DNA of 43,011 nucleotides from Pyramidobacter piscolens W5455 (GTDB taxonomy: Bacteria; Synergistota; Synergistia; Synergistales; Dethiosulfovibrionaceae). Both the position numbers and the translations under genes were made by a program. The notes under the pieces are model-generated. The model saw only the letters and a program-made list of their open reading frames with translations, was not told the DNA's origin and did not search any database. The stretch covers positions 1-43,011 of the forward strand of contig NZ_ADFP01000023.1 of NCBI RefSeq assembly GCF_000177335.1, written 5' to 3'. Shown piece after piece: positions 23,637 through 33,265 of this stretch. Position 1 is the stretch's first letter. The number at the start of each line of letters is the position of its first letter.

Positions 23637-24668
23637 ATGAATAAAGTCGTTATTGTCGGCAGAGTGCCGGACGCAGGCAGAAAAATCCTGTACGAACGCT
23701 GCGCTGGTCGCTACGACGTGGCAGAGGTCCTGAGCAACAAGGAACTGGCAAAGCATCTGGACGGTACCTATTATATCCTGCGCGGCTTCCCGATGGGAGC
23801 GGCGGAAATCGAGAAGCTCGGCGGCGACGCCCGTCTGATCCACCGCTGGGGAGTTGGTTTCGACGCGGTCGATATCGAAGCGGCGGGGAAAAAGGGCATC
23901 ATCGTCTCGATCTGCGCCGGCGTCAACTCGCAGCCCGTCGCCGAACTGACCGTCATGCTGATGCTCGCCTCGCTGCGCCATTTGCCCGAGTTGATGAGCC
24001 GCGCCAAAGCAGGGCGCAAGGACAAGGAAGACATCATCGCACGCTCGTGGCTAATCAGCGGCAAACGCGTCGGCCTCGTCGGCCTTGGCAGCATCGGCCG
24101 GCGTGTGGCCGCAGCCGTCGGCGGAATGGGCGCGGAAGTGACCTATTACGATCCTTTCCGCGCCGCACCGGAGACTGAAAAGGAGCTGGGCGTCGAATTT
24201 CTGCCGCTTGACGAACTTCTGAAAAGCAGCGACATCGTCAGCCTGCACATGCCTCTGCTCGATTCGACCCGGCACCTGATCGACGCAGCCGCTCTCGCCA
24301 AAATGAAGCCATCGGCCCTGCTGGTCAACACCGCCCGCGGCGGCATCGTCGACACCGAAGCGCTGCTGAAGGCGCTGGCGGGAAAGTGTCTCTTCGGCGC
24401 CGCGCTCGACACGATCGAGAATGAGCCGCTCCCCGCCGATCATCCGGCCTTCAGCCTCGACAACCTGATTATCACTCCCCACGCCGGTGGCAACACGGAA
24501 GACAACAACCGCAATATGGCAGCCTACATCATGGACAACATCGATGCCATGGAAAGCGGGCGCGGACCGACCCCGCGCAGCGTCGTTAATCGGCAGTTCC
24601 TTGGCAAGCAGCGGATTTCTGATCCGCTCTGGAATATTCGCACCGCATCGGATCCTCAAATTTTTTAG
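23637..24668 (+). CDS. D-isomer-specific 2-hydroxyacid dehydrogenase
   Basis: 343 aa. The NAD-binding motif GLVGLGSIGRR (about 142-152) is followed by an acidic YYD residue typical of NAD preference. The catalytic Arg lies in VNTARGGIVD, Glu in DTIENEP and His in TPHAGG, so the triad is complete. It interconverts a 2-oxo acid and a D-2-hydroxy acid in the cytoplasm. It sits 30 nt after the aldolase and 13 nt before tctC. A plausible role is reduction of the oxo acid made by the aldolase, or oxidation of an imported hydroxy acid; the exact substrate is unknown. Confidence 0.92.
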   Translation: MNKVVIVGRVPDAGRKILYERCAGRYDVAEVLSNKELAKHLDGTYYILRGFPMGAAEIEKLGGDARLIHRWGVGFDAVDIEAAGKKGIIVSICAGVNSQPVAELTVMLMLASLRHLPELMSRAKAGRKDKEDIIARSWLISGKRVGLVGLGSIGRRVAAAVGGMGAEVTYYDPFRAAPETEKELGVEFLPLDELLKSSDIVSLHMPLLDSTRHLIDAAALAKMKPSALLVNTARGGIVDTEALLKALAGKCLFGAALDTIENEPLPADHPAFSLDNLIITPHAGGNTEDNNRNMAAYIMDNIDAMESGRGPTPRSVVNRQFLGKQRISDPLWNIRTASDPQIF

Positions 24669-24681
24669 GAGGCGAATCATT

Positions 24682-25644
24682 ATGAAAAAAAGCTCACGTA
24701 TCGCAGGTATTGTGACGGCACTGACCGTTCTGTTCTGCAGCGCCGTCGTGGCGGAAACCAACTGGCCGACCAAACCGATCACGCTGGTATGCGGGTACAG
24801 CGCTGGCGGCAGTTCCGATCTCGGCTGCCGCTATCTGGCGGCGGCGCTTGAAAAGCAGCTTGGCGTGCCCGTTGTCGTCGAAAATCGTCCCGGCAGCGGC
24901 AGTTGGGTGGCATGGAACCGTTTTCTCCACAACACTCCCACCGATGGTAACACGTTCGCCCTCGTCAACCTGAGCGCCGTGTTCGGCCACTACGACGACA
25001 AGACGCCCCGCAAAGAGACTATCGACGATTTTGAGCTTCTTGCCAACCAGGCCATTGATTATCAGGTCATCGCCATCCGCCCCGACGAAAAGCGTTTCAC
25101 GGATTATAAAAGCTTTCTTGAATACGCCAAGAACAACGAACTTCTGACGGCAGCCTCCAGCACTGGCATCACCAGCGGCGAAGCGAGCGTAGCCCGCATG
25201 CTCGAAAAATTCCACGGCGCCAAAGTCAGCGTCGTGCCCGTCGGCGGCGCCGGCGACGCGAACACTATGTTCATCTCCGGCAACATCGATTTCCTGATCG
25301 GCAATGTCGGCGACGTTACGCTCAATCCCGAAAACTACAAGGTCATTGTCCTCTTTGCCAATGAGCGCGACGAACAGCTGCCCGACGTGCCCACCGAGAA
25401 GGAACTAGGGCTGGGCGATTACGTATCCTTTTCCGCTCGCGGCTACGCCTACATGAAGGGCGTCGATCCCGAGATCGTCGCGAAAATGACCCAAGCCGTC
25501 ACCGCCGCCATTCAAGACCCCGAGTGTCTCGAGAACATGCGCAAGATGGGCGTCAACGTCGAGCTCTATTCCGGCGACGCTTACAAGAAGCTGCTGAACG
25601 ATCAGCTCGAGTGGAGATGCAAGATTTGGGACGTGAAGCGTTAA
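24682..25644 (+). CDS. tctC: Tripartite tricarboxylate transporter substrate-binding protein
   Basis: 320 aa from the ATG after TTAGGAGGCG. It has a Sec signal (cleavage after about residue 24, AVVAE). The family start WPTKPITLVCGYSAGGSSD is clear, followed by VVVENRPGSGSWVAWN. It is the high-affinity periplasmic receptor for a carboxylate, working with the TctB and TctA membrane subunits just downstream. A hairpin after the stop may allow more receptor than membrane protein to be made. Confidence 0.93.
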   Translation: MKKSSRIAGIVTALTVLFCSAVVAETNWPTKPITLVCGYSAGGSSDLGCRYLAAALEKQLGVPVVVENRPGSGSWVAWNRFLHNTPTDGNTFALVNLSAVFGHYDDKTPRKETIDDFELLANQAIDYQVIAIRPDEKRFTDYKSFLEYAKNNELLTAASSTGITSGEASVARMLEKFHGAKVSVVPVGGAGDANTMFISGNIDFLIGNVGDVTLNPENYKVIVLFANERDEQLPDVPTEKELGLGDYVSFSARGYAYMKGVDPEIVAKMTQAVTAAIQDPECLENMRKMGVNVELYSGDAYKKLLNDQLEWRCKIWDVKR

Positions 25645-25666
25645 TCCCGTTCTGATGAAATTTTTT

Positions 25667-25696
25667 GCGCCGCTGCCTTTTGCCGGTCGGCGGCGC
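25667..25696 (+). other. Hairpin between tctC and tctB
   Basis: GCGCCGC (25667-25673) pairs with GCGGCGC (25690-25696). The tail is CTTTGAG, not a real U tract. A partial terminator or a stabiliser of the tctC message is the likely role, which would favour receptor over membrane subunits. Confidence 0.4.
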
Positions 25697-25723
25697 TTTG
25701 AGTAAAACAAGGGGAGGTTTCTC

Positions 25724-26203
25724 ATGAAACGACATCAGGACGTGACCATTGGCATCGTCATCCTGCTGTTCTGCGCCTTTTTCACGTGTTGTGACCTGCG
25801 TATGGACATGGGACCGGCCCTGATGCCGCTCATTCTGCTCGCCTTTATGGCGGTATTGGGGCTCACCATCCTAGCCGACGGCATTCGAAAAACGCGTCAC
25901 GCAACGGCGGAAAATCCCGTCAAGCCTTTTGTGACCTGCGCTACGCTGAAAACACCGCTGACCATGTTCGCTTTGATCGTTGTCTATGTGCTGCTGTTTC
26001 TCGCCATCGGCTACTATGCCGCAACGGTGCTCTTCCTGATCGCGGCGATGCGTTTTCTCAAGCAGAAGAGTTGGCTGTTCATCGCGGTCACCACCGCCGG
26101 ATTCGTGGCCTTCGCTTATTTCTTCCTTGTTCGTCAGCTGAACGTCTCCATCGACGAATTGGGCTGGCTCGGCAACTGGCTGCGGATGCGCGGCGGATTT
26201 TAG
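25724..26203 (+). CDS. tctB: Tripartite tricarboxylate transporter small membrane subunit
   Basis: 159 aa with four hydrophobic segments, the usual TctB size and layout (QDVTIGIVILLFCAFF at the start, then a charged loop about residues 55-70). AAGGGGAGG precedes the ATG. It lies between receptor and large subunit, 11 nt before tctA. Confidence 0.88.
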   Translation: MKRHQDVTIGIVILLFCAFFTCCDLRMDMGPALMPLILLAFMAVLGLTILADGIRKTRHATAENPVKPFVTCATLKTPLTMFALIVVYVLLFLAIGYYAATVLFLIAAMRFLKQKSWLFIAVTTAGFVAFAYFFLVRQLNVSIDELGWLGNWLRMRGGF

Positions 26204-26214
26204 GAGGCGATCTC

Positions 26215-27726
26215 ATGGAACTGGTAAAACAGGTTCTCGATATGACCTTCGAGTGGGGGGCGTTGACGGGGCTGATCGTCGGCACCGTAGGCGGCATCGT
26301 CATCGGCGCGCTGCCCGGCTTCAGCGCTTCCATGGGCGTGGCGCTGCTGATTCCCATCACCTACGGAATGTCGCCCGTCGCCGGACTGATCATGCTGACG
26401 GCCGTCTACACGTCGGCCATTTACGGCGGTTCGATCACTGCCACGCTGTGCCACACGCCCGGCACGCCGGCTTCCGCCGCGACGGCGATCGACGGATACA
26501 AGCTGACCCAGCAGGGGCGCGGCATGGAAGCCGTCGGCGTCTGCACGGTCGCTTCCATGATCGGCGGCGTCGTCGGCGCGTTGGCGCTGTTGTTCCTTTC
26601 GCCGCCGTTGGGGAAATTCTCTCTGCAATTTTCGGCGCTTGAGTATTGCATGCTGGCCATCTTCGGCGTCACGATCATCGCTTCCCTGGCTGGAGAGTCG
26701 CTGTACAAGGGGCTGTTTTCGGGCATTCTCGGGCTGTTCCTCGGCACCGTCGGTCTGGATGCCATCACCGGCACGCCGCGTTTCACCTTCGGTTCCATCC
26801 AGCTCGAAGATGGCATCCAGTTCGTTCCCGCGCTGATCGGCATGTTCTCGATCTCGCAGGTCATGATCATCGCCGACGATGTTTTCAAGGGCAAGCATAC
26901 CATCGTCGACGAAAAGAGCATGACGGGGCGTATCCTGCCGCCGTGGAGCGAGTTCAAAGGACTGATCCCGACCATCGCCCGTTCATCCGTTATCGGCACG
27001 ATCATCGGCATCATTCCGGCGGCAGGCGCCGGCGTTTCTTCATGGGTCTGCTACAGCCTCGGCAAAAAGTTCTCCAAACATCCCGAAAAATTCGGCAACG
27101 GCTCTTTTGAAGGCGTGGCCTCGTCCGAAGCCGGCAATAACGCCGCCACCGGCGGCGCGCTCGTTCCCCTGATCACGCTGGCTCTGCCCGGCAGCGCGGT
27201 GGCGGCCATCCTCCTCGGCGGCATGCTCATGCACGGGCTCGTCCCGGGAGCTTCCATGTTCACCGAAAAGGCCCCCGTCACCTACACGATCATATTCGGC
27301 TATCTGCTCTCGAATATTCTCATGGGACTCATCGGTCTGGCCATTGCCAAATACGTGGCCCGGGTCAGCACTGTTCCGATGGGCGTGCTCGGCCCGCTTG
27401 TCGTTGCGCTCTCCGCCATCGGCACCTACGCGATCCGCAACAACATGTTCGACGTGTTCGTGATGCTTGCGTTCGGTCTGCTGGGGTATCTGCTGCGGCG
27501 GACGGGCTTCGCCACCGCGCCCCTCGTGCTGGGCATGGTGCTGGGCGAGATCGTCGAGAGCAATTGGCGCCGCGCGCTGATCATGTCCCGCGGCAACATG
27601 TTCAAATATTTCCTGAGCCGCCCCATCAGCCTTGCGCTGCTGGTCCTTATCGCGCTTTCCATGTTCACGCCGGTTCTGATGAACTATGTGGATAAAAAGT
27701 CGAGGGCTCAGGAAAAATCCGCCTGA
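26215..27726 (+). CDS. tctA: Tripartite tricarboxylate transporter large membrane subunit
   Basis: 503 aa with about twelve helices, full length. The family hallmark GALPGFSASMGVALLIPITY lies near residues 32-51, and a second similar motif (GIIPAAGAGVSSW) near 264-276. TTAGGAGG precedes the ATG at 26215; longer in-frame starts run through tctB. It is the sodium- or proton-coupled channel subunit. It is the last gene of the aldolase-dehydrogenase-TctCBA operon, followed by a strong terminator. Confidence 0.95.
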   Translation: MELVKQVLDMTFEWGALTGLIVGTVGGIVIGALPGFSASMGVALLIPITYGMSPVAGLIMLTAVYTSAIYGGSITATLCHTPGTPASAATAIDGYKLTQQGRGMEAVGVCTVASMIGGVVGALALLFLSPPLGKFSLQFSALEYCMLAIFGVTIIASLAGESLYKGLFSGILGLFLGTVGLDAITGTPRFTFGSIQLEDGIQFVPALIGMFSISQVMIIADDVFKGKHTIVDEKSMTGRILPPWSEFKGLIPTIARSSVIGTIIGIIPAAGAGVSSWVCYSLGKKFSKHPEKFGNGSFEGVASSEAGNNAATGGALVPLITLALPGSAVAAILLGGMLMHGLVPGASMFTEKAPVTYTIIFGYLLSNILMGLIGLAIAKYVARVSTVPMGVLGPLVVALSAIGTYAIRNNMFDVFVMLAFGLLGYLLRRTGFATAPLVLGMVLGEIVESNWRRALIMSRGNMFKYFLSRPISLALLVLIALSMFTPVLMNYVDKKSRAQEKSA

Positions 27727-27743
27727 GCCCACCGCGCATACAA

Positions 27744-27784
27744 AAATTTCTGCCCGACCGTTGCGGCCGGGCAGAAATTTTTTG
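27744..27784. terminator. Bidirectional terminator between tctA and the M55 peptidase
   Basis: AAATTTCTGCCCG (27744-27756) and CGGGCAGAAATTT (27768-27780) form a perfect 13-bp stem with T runs on both strands. It closes both convergent transcripts. Confidence 0.9.
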
Positions 27785-27824
27785 TGTCGAGGGTTGCAGG
27801 CCAGTTTGCAGACGCCGAATCGAA

Positions 27825-28658
27825 TCAACTGTTGGCCGTGCTTGCCAGGCCGATGATCGCGCCGGTCCAGCGGCGCATTTCCGCCATGCCGCGGCCGCAG
27901 ACGCGCACGGTGCGGCCGCCGAGGCGTTCGAGCGCGGGGATCTGGGTGGCCGCGTCGCACTGGGCCGTGGTGTGAAAGGTGACGCGCAGGTCGTAGCTTC
28001 CGTCGCCGATGTCGAAAAGCGGGATTTGGCGCGCTTTCAGGCGCTCAACGGCTTCCTTCGCCTTCGCCTTGATATAACCGTAGGAGTCTGCCGGCGACAG
28101 GCAGTCCGCCGCCAGCCGGCCTTTGGCGACTTTCACCCGCGCGTAGACGGGCGCCGCGCCGAGCTGCGCGCGGACTTCGCGCTCCAGCGCGTCGTCGCCC
28201 TCGATCAGCGCCACGGGCAGACCGAAGGAAGAGGCGACGGCGGCGTTCAGCCCCAGTTCGCCCATCTCCACGCCGTTCAGTTCGACCGAATAGACCGTGC
28301 CGCCGGAGATGGTGTGGTCGAGCACGGCGACGGGCGTGCCGGCCATGGCGTGGTAGCCGATGAAGAAAACGCCGTCGCTTCCCGAACAGCCTTCCATCAT
28401 GCCCAGGGGCTTGGGCGTGCCGCTGAGCAATCGGATTCGATGGTCGAGTCCGTTGATGTCGACGTTGATCTTGCGCCCGTGCGCGTCGTTGACCAGCACT
28501 TCGTCGGCGCCGGCTTCCAGCGCGCCCTCGGCGGCGGCGCGCACGTCGTGCAGTTCCATCCTGCAGCCGAAAGCGTATTCGGGACGTCCGTTCATGGTCT
28601 GATGAACGTCGGTCACGCCGGTGCAGCCTTCCATATCGGCGCTGATGTAAATTTTCAT
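27825..28658 (-). CDS. dppA: M55-family D-aminopeptidase (DppA-like)
   Basis: 277 aa. The M55 start KIYISADMEGCTGV carries the zinc ligands Asp-x-Glu. Further motifs include VNDAHG (about 58-63), FIGYHAMAG (about 99-107) and the HT.SGG segment near 114. These cytoplasmic, self-compartmentalised zinc peptidases release N-terminal D-amino acids or hydrolyse D-Ala-D-Ala. It is the last gene of the oligopeptide ABC operon, so it probably trims imported peptides, perhaps murein-derived ones containing D-residues. GAAAGGAATC precedes the ATG. The symbol follows the Bacillus peptidase, not the dipeptide-binding protein. Confidence 0.9.
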   Translation of the reverse strand: MKIYISADMEGCTGVTDVHQTMNGRPEYAFGCRMELHDVRAAAEGALEAGADEVLVNDAHGRKINVDINGLDHRIRLLSGTPKPLGMMEGCSGSDGVFFIGYHAMAGTPVAVLDHTISGGTVYSVELNGVEMGELGLNAAVASSFGLPVALIEGDDALEREVRAQLGAAPVYARVKVAKGRLAADCLSPADSYGYIKAKAKEAVERLKARQIPLFDIGDGSYDLRVTFHTTAQCDAATQIPALERLGGRTVRVCGRGMAEMRRWTGAIIGLASTANS

Positions 28659-28722
28659 GGTGCGATCAGATTCCTTTCACGAGATTTTTGTTCGTCACGA
28701 AGGGGGCGGCGGCGACAGCAAA

Positions 28723-28756
28723 GGGACTGAGGGCGGAAAAGGCCGGCCTCAGTCCC
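28723..28756 (-). terminator. Hairpin between oppA and the peptidase gene
   Basis: GGGACTGAGG (28723-28732) and CCTCAGTCCC (28747-28756) form a perfect 10-bp stem, extended by GGCC/GGCC pairing in the loop. On the minus strand it is followed by TTTGCTG, a poor U tract. Probably a partial terminator that protects the oppA message. Confidence 0.5.
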
Positions 28757-28800
28757 GCTTTCGCGCCTGGATCCGCGCGCTTCCGTTTTTTGCGAGCCGT

Positions 28801-30372
28801 TTATTCCACGCAGGTCAGGTGATTCACCATGACGAAGTTGATCGGGTAAATGTCGAGGTTCTTCACTTCCCTGCGGACGGCGTACAGGTTCTTGATGGAA
28901 TAGATCGGAATGCGAGGCTGATCGGCGATCAGCTGTTCTTCGATCTTTTCGTAAGCGGCCTTGCGCAGGGCGTTGTCGGACTCGCGCATGCCGTCCCTGA
29001 TGCCCTGGTCGACGATCTCGTTGCGGTAGAAGCTCTGGTTCTGTCCCGTCGGAGGCACCAGCCAGGAAGCCAGCAGCGGGCGGTAAACCCAGTCGGCGTC
29101 GCCGGTGGAGGGGCTCCAGCCCATCATGAAGATCTGCGCCTTGTTTTTCTTTTCGGGTAATTCGATGCGGGAGTTCAGCGTCGCCCAGTCCATGGCCTGA
29201 AGCTTGATCTCCATGCCCACGGCTCGGGCGAAACCGATATAAGCCTCGGGGATGATGGCGCTCTTGCTGGAGGTCCACAGTTCGACGCTCAGGCGCTTGC
29301 CCTCGGCGTTCATGCGGATGCCGTCTTCGCCGATCTTGTCCCAGCCGGCTTCCGCGAGCAGCTTTTTGGACAGCTCGGGATCGTAGGCGATCATATTGTT
29401 CTGGCCGGCAGCGCAGTTGATCATCGGGGAGATGATGCGGTAAGCCGGAACGGCGTTGCCGTGCAGGATCTTGTCGCAGATGCCCTGACGGTCGATGCTG
29501 TGGCTCAGGGCCCGGCGCACGCGCACGTCGCCGAGGATCGCGTCGCTGGTGTTGACGACGAGCGTGTAAACGGTGATGTTGGGGAAGATGCGCATCTCCA
29601 CGTCGTCGCGGGTTTTCAGCCGCTCCACGTCGTTGGTATCGACGGCCTGGGCCACGTGAGCCTCGCCGGTCTCGACGAGCATGGCGCGCGTCGAAGCCTC
29701 GGGCGCGAACTTGTAGATCAGGCCGCTCAGCTTGGGCTTGCCCTGCCAGTAATCCTCGAACGCGGACATCTTTACGTAGTCGCCGGGTTCCCACTCCTCG
29801 AACTTGAAGGGGCCGGTGCCGGAGGGCTGGCGCTTGATCTTGGCGTTTTTGGCGGGATCCTTGACGTAGCTGGGGTCGAGGATCAGGCCGGCGGTGTGGG
29901 CCAGGTTGTTGAGGAAGGGGCCGAAGGGCTGCTTGAGGTCGAAGGCCACGGCGTACTCGTCGACGACGCGCACTTCCTTGATGATGGGCTGGTAGAGCGA
30001 CGTCCTCTTGTAGCGGCCGTTGAGGATGCGGTCGAAGTTCACCTTGACGGCTTCGGCGTTGAAGGGCGCGCCGCTGTGGAACGTGACGCCCTCGCGGAGT
30101 TTGAACGTCCAAGTCAGCCGGTCTTCGGAAATTTCCCAGCTCTTGGCCAGCTTGGGCACGACGTCCAGCGACATATTGAAATCGACGAGCCCTTCGTAGA
30201 TCTTGCGGTTCAGGTCTTCGGACGGCGTGTCGGTGATGTCCTGCGGGTCGAGGGAAATGATTTCCGCCGACTTGACGATCGTCAGGACGTCCTTGTCCAG
30301 AGCCAAAACCGGCCCGGCGGCGAGCAGAGCTGCCCCCGCGAGCGCGAGCAGCGCGGTACGGTAAAACTTCAT
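28801..30372 (-). CDS. oppA: Peptide ABC transporter substrate-binding protein (SBP family 5)
   Basis: 523 aa with a Sec signal (cleavage near GPVLALD, residue about 25). The family-5 signature is seen as TWTFKLREGVTFHSGAPFNA (about 68-87). It binds oligo- or dipeptides in the periplasm. AAGGAGGAATGCCGT precedes the ATG. It lies 93 nt downstream of the ATPase gene oppF, so the operon order is B-C-D-F-A-peptidase. Ligand class (peptide versus other solutes such as nickel or glutathione) is inferred from the companion peptidase. Confidence 0.92.
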   Translation of the reverse strand: MKFYRTALLALAGAALLAAGPVLALDKDVLTIVKSAEIISLDPQDITDTPSEDLNRKIYEGLVDFNMSLDVVPKLAKSWEISEDRLTWTFKLREGVTFHSGAPFNAEAVKVNFDRILNGRYKRTSLYQPIIKEVRVVDEYAVAFDLKQPFGPFLNNLAHTAGLILDPSYVKDPAKNAKIKRQPSGTGPFKFEEWEPGDYVKMSAFEDYWQGKPKLSGLIYKFAPEASTRAMLVETGEAHVAQAVDTNDVERLKTRDDVEMRIFPNITVYTLVVNTSDAILGDVRVRRALSHSIDRQGICDKILHGNAVPAYRIISPMINCAAGQNNMIAYDPELSKKLLAEAGWDKIGEDGIRMNAEGKRLSVELWTSSKSAIIPEAYIGFARAVGMEIKLQAMDWATLNSRIELPEKKNKAQIFMMGWSPSTGDADWVYRPLLASWLVPPTGQNQSFYRNEIVDQGIRDGMRESDNALRKAAYEKIEEQLIADQPRIPIYSIKNLYAVRREVKNLDIYPINFVMVNHLTCVE

Positions 30373-30465
30373 ACGGCATTCCTCCTTAAAAAATTCATCA
30401 AAAATTCATCCCTTGCGGGGATTCCCTTCCGCCGCAAAAACGGCGGAAAACATCGAAACGGCTTG

Positions 30466-31434
30466 CTAAACCTGATGGCACGCGAGCCAGTGTCCGGCGT
30501 TCACTTCTCTCCATTGCGGCCGCACGCGACGGCATTCGTCGGTCGCCTGCGGACAGCGCGTGTTGAAGCGGCATCCCGGCGGCGGATCGACGGGGCTGGG
30601 GATGTCGCCCTTGATGATCTTGTCGGAAATGTCCTCGTCCGTGACGTAAGGTTTGGGAATGCTGCGCAGCAGCGCCTGCGTGTAGGGATGCAGCGGGTTG
30701 CGGAACATCTCCTGCCGGTCGCAGAATTCCATCAGGTTGCCGAGGTACATCACGGCGATGCGGTGGCTGATGTGGCGGATGACCGACAAGTTGTGGCTGA
30801 TGAACAGATAGGACAGGCGTCTTTTCTTCTGAATGTCCTTGAACAGGTTGAGGATCTGCGCCTGCACGGAAACGTCCAGCGCCGAGGTCGGCTCGTCGAG
30901 GACGACGAATTCGGGATCCGAGATCAGCGCCCGGGCGATGGCGATGCGCTGGCGCTGCCCGCCGGAGAATTCGTGCGGATAGCGCGTCATGTGCTCGACC
31001 TTGAGGCCCACTTCCTGCATGCCGTTCAGCACCCGCTCTCGCACTTCGTCTTTTTTCAGCTCAGGACGCTGCACCCTCAGCACGCGGCCAATGATGTCGC
31101 CGACGATCATGCGCGGGTTCAGCGAGGCGAACGGATTTTGAAAGACCATCTGCGCCTGGCTGCGGAACTCGCGTTCTTCCTGCGGCGAAAGGCTAAGGAT
31201 CGACCGTCCCCGGTACAGGATCTCGCCCGACGTCGGTTTGAGCAGGCGCAGCAGCATGTTGCCCACGGTCGATTTGCCGCTGCCCGACTCGCCGACCAGC
31301 CCCAGCGTCTCGCCCTCGGGAATGGAGAAGGAAACGCCGTCCACGGCCTTGACGTGCCCCGCGACCGAGTGGAAGAGCACTCCCTTCAGAATCGGGAAGT
31401 ACATGTGAAGATCTTTGACTTCAACGATATTCAT
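30466..31434 (-). CDS. oppF: Oligopeptide ABC transporter ATPase, second subunit
   Basis: 322 aa from the ATG at 31434, which overlaps the end of oppD by 14 nt and has GAGGTGG upstream; a start five codons earlier is possible. Walker A GESGSGKST, signature FSGGQRQRIAIARAL and Walker B FVVLDEPTSALD are present. The C-terminal oligopeptide-specific tail has clustered cysteines (GCRFNTRCPQATDEC), as in peptide importers where such cysteines can hold an iron-sulfur cluster. It works with OppD as a heterodimer. Confidence 0.94.
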   Translation of the reverse strand: MNIVEVKDLHMYFPILKGVLFHSVAGHVKAVDGVSFSIPEGETLGLVGESGSGKSTVGNMLLRLLKPTSGEILYRGRSILSLSPQEEREFRSQAQMVFQNPFASLNPRMIVGDIIGRVLRVQRPELKKDEVRERVLNGMQEVGLKVEHMTRYPHEFSGGQRQRIAIARALISDPEFVVLDEPTSALDVSVQAQILNLFKDIQKKRRLSYLFISHNLSVIRHISHRIAVMYLGNLMEFCDRQEMFRNPLHPYTQALLRSIPKPYVTDEDISDKIIKGDIPSPVDPPPGCRFNTRCPQATDECRRVRPQWREVNAGHWLACHQV

Positions 31435-32398
31435 AGCAGGCCACCTCATGTCCTTCTTCCGCCTCCACGGCCGTCGGACGTTCCCGCGCGCAGCGTTCCG
31501 TGGCGCGCGAGCAGCGGGCGCGGAACTTGCAGCCTTCCGGCAGGTGCAGTAGATTGGGCAGCGCGCCGGGAATGACTTCCAGATATTCCTGCGCCTGATC
31601 GAGGCGCGGGATCGCGCCCAGCAATCCCTGCGTATAAGGGTGTAGCGGGTGTTCGAAGATCTGGCGGACCGAACCGTACTCGATGATGCTGCCGGCGTAC
31701 ATGACGGCCACTTTCTGCGCCATCGTGGCGATCACGCCGAGATCGTGGGAAATCAGCATGATGCTGCTGCCGAAGTCCTTCTGCAAATCCTTGATCAGCG
31801 ACAGGATTTGCGCCTGAATGGAAACGTCGAGCGCCGTCGTCGGCTCGTCCGCGATCAGCATCCGAGGGTTGCACGACAGCGCCATGGCGATCATGACGCG
31901 CTGTTTCATGCCGCCGGAGAACTGGTGCGGATAGCGCTTCATCGACCTTTCGGGATCGGGGATGTTGACTTTTTTGAACATCTCCGCGGCGCGCTCGTGG
32001 ATCTGCGCCGCGCTCATACCGGGGTTGTGGACGCGGATCGCCTCTTCCACCTGCCGTCCCACCGTGAACACGGGGTTCAGCGAGCTCATCGGATCCTGAA
32101 AGATCATGGCGATATCCTTGCCGCGGATCTGGCGCATCCGTTCCGGCGTCGCCTGCGCGAGGTCTTCGCCCTCGAACAGGATTTTGCCGCCGATGATCTT
32201 TCCCGGCGGCGACGGGATCAAACGCATGATGCAGGACGACGTCACCGACTTGCCGCAGCCCGTCTCGCCGACGAGCCCGAGGATCTCGCCGCGGCCGACG
32301 CTGAAACTGACGTTTTCCAGCGCCTTGACGATCCCTTCTTCCGTGTAGAACCACGCATTCAGATTTTCGACGCGAAGCAGCGTTTTATCGTCAGCCAT
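31421..32398 (-). CDS. oppD: Oligopeptide ABC transporter ATPase, first subunit
   Basis: 325 aa. Walker [10 protein letters not shown], signature [15 protein letters not shown] and Walker [13 protein letters not shown] are complete. The C-terminal cysteine tail ([15 protein letters not shown]) is like that of OppF. It starts 6 nt after oppC with GGAGTAATCCGCC before the ATG and overlaps oppF at its end. Confidence 0.94.
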   Translation of the reverse strand: MADDKTLLRVENLNAWFYTEEGIVKALENVSFSVGRGEILGLVGETGCGKSVTSSCIMRLIPSPPGKIIGGKILFEGEDLAQATPERMRQIRGKDIAMIFQDPMSSLNPVFTVGRQVEEAIRVHNPGMSAAQIHERAAEMFKKVNIPDPERSMKRYPHQFSGGMKQRVMIAMALSCNPRMLIADEPTTALDVSIQAQILSLIKDLQKDFGSSIMLISHDLGVIATMAQKVAVMYAGSIIEYGSVRQIFEHPLHPYTQGLLGAIPRLDQAQEYLEVIPGALPNLLHLPEGCKFRARCSRATERCARERPTAVEAEEGHEVACYEYR

Positions 32399-32404
32399 GG
32401 CGGA

Positions 32405-33265
32405 TTACTCCTTCAAACGGGGATTCAACGCGTCCTGAAGCCCGTCTCCGAAGAAGTTGAAGCCGAGGACGACGATCATGATCGTCACGCCGGGGATCAC
32501 CGCGACGTGAGGGGCGGAGCGCAGATACACCCGGGCGGCGGAGAGCATCGTTCCCCATTCGGGAGACGGCGGCTGCACCCCCAGCCCGAGAAAACCCAGC
32601 CCAGCGGCCGTCAACAGCACCGTCGCCATGCGCATCGTCGTCTGCACGATGATCGGCGAGATGGCGTTGGGCAGAACGTAGCGGAACAGAATCGACAGAT
32701 CGCTCTCGCCGATCGCCCGCGCCGCCGTCACGTAGTCGTTCTTCTTGACGCTGATCACCGCGCCGCGCGCCACGCGCGAGAACCCCGGCACCGAGTTGAT
32801 GCCGATGGCGACGATCAGATTCGTCAGACTCGGCCCGAGGATGGCGACGATCGCCAGCGCCAGCAGAATGCCGGGAAAGGCCATCATGATGTCCATCAGG
32901 CGCATGACGACCTCGTCGATCCTGCCGCCGAAATAGCCGCTGACCGAACCGAGGAACGTGCCGATCACCAGCGAGATCATCACCGCCCAGAACTGGATCA
33001 CCAGCGAGACGCGGGCGCCGTAAAGAATCCGGCTGAGAATGTCGCGGCCGAACTCGTCGCAGCCCAGCCAGTGATCCATGCAGGGACGGAGATAGGAAAG
33101 ATTCAGATCCTGAAAATAAGGATCGTAAGGCGCCAGCCACGGGCCGCAGAGAGCCAGAAACAGATAGACTCCCACGATGACCAGCCCCGCGACCGCCGTC
33201 TTGCTCCGGCGCAGACGGCGCCATACCAGCGCCGCGTGAGTTTGCGTTTTCTTCGGACTATTCAT
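32405..33265 (-). CDS. oppC: Oligopeptide ABC transporter permease C
   Basis: 286 aa with about six helices and a charged N-terminus, as in OppC/DppC. The permease loop AARAIGESDLSILFRYVLPNA (about 186-206), with the EAA-type glycine, is typical. It overlaps oppB by 8 nt. It forms the membrane channel with OppB. Confidence 0.93.
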   Translation of the reverse strand: MNSPKKTQTHAALVWRRLRRSKTAVAGLVIVGVYLFLALCGPWLAPYDPYFQDLNLSYLRPCMDHWLGCDEFGRDILSRILYGARVSLVIQFWAVMISLVIGTFLGSVSGYFGGRIDEVVMRLMDIMMAFPGILLALAIVAILGPSLTNLIVAIGINSVPGFSRVARGAVISVKKNDYVTAARAIGESDLSILFRYVLPNAISPIIVQTTMRMATVLLTAAGLGFLGLGVQPPSPEWGTMLSAARVYLRSAPHVAVIPGVTIMIVVLGFNFFGDGLQDALNPRLKE

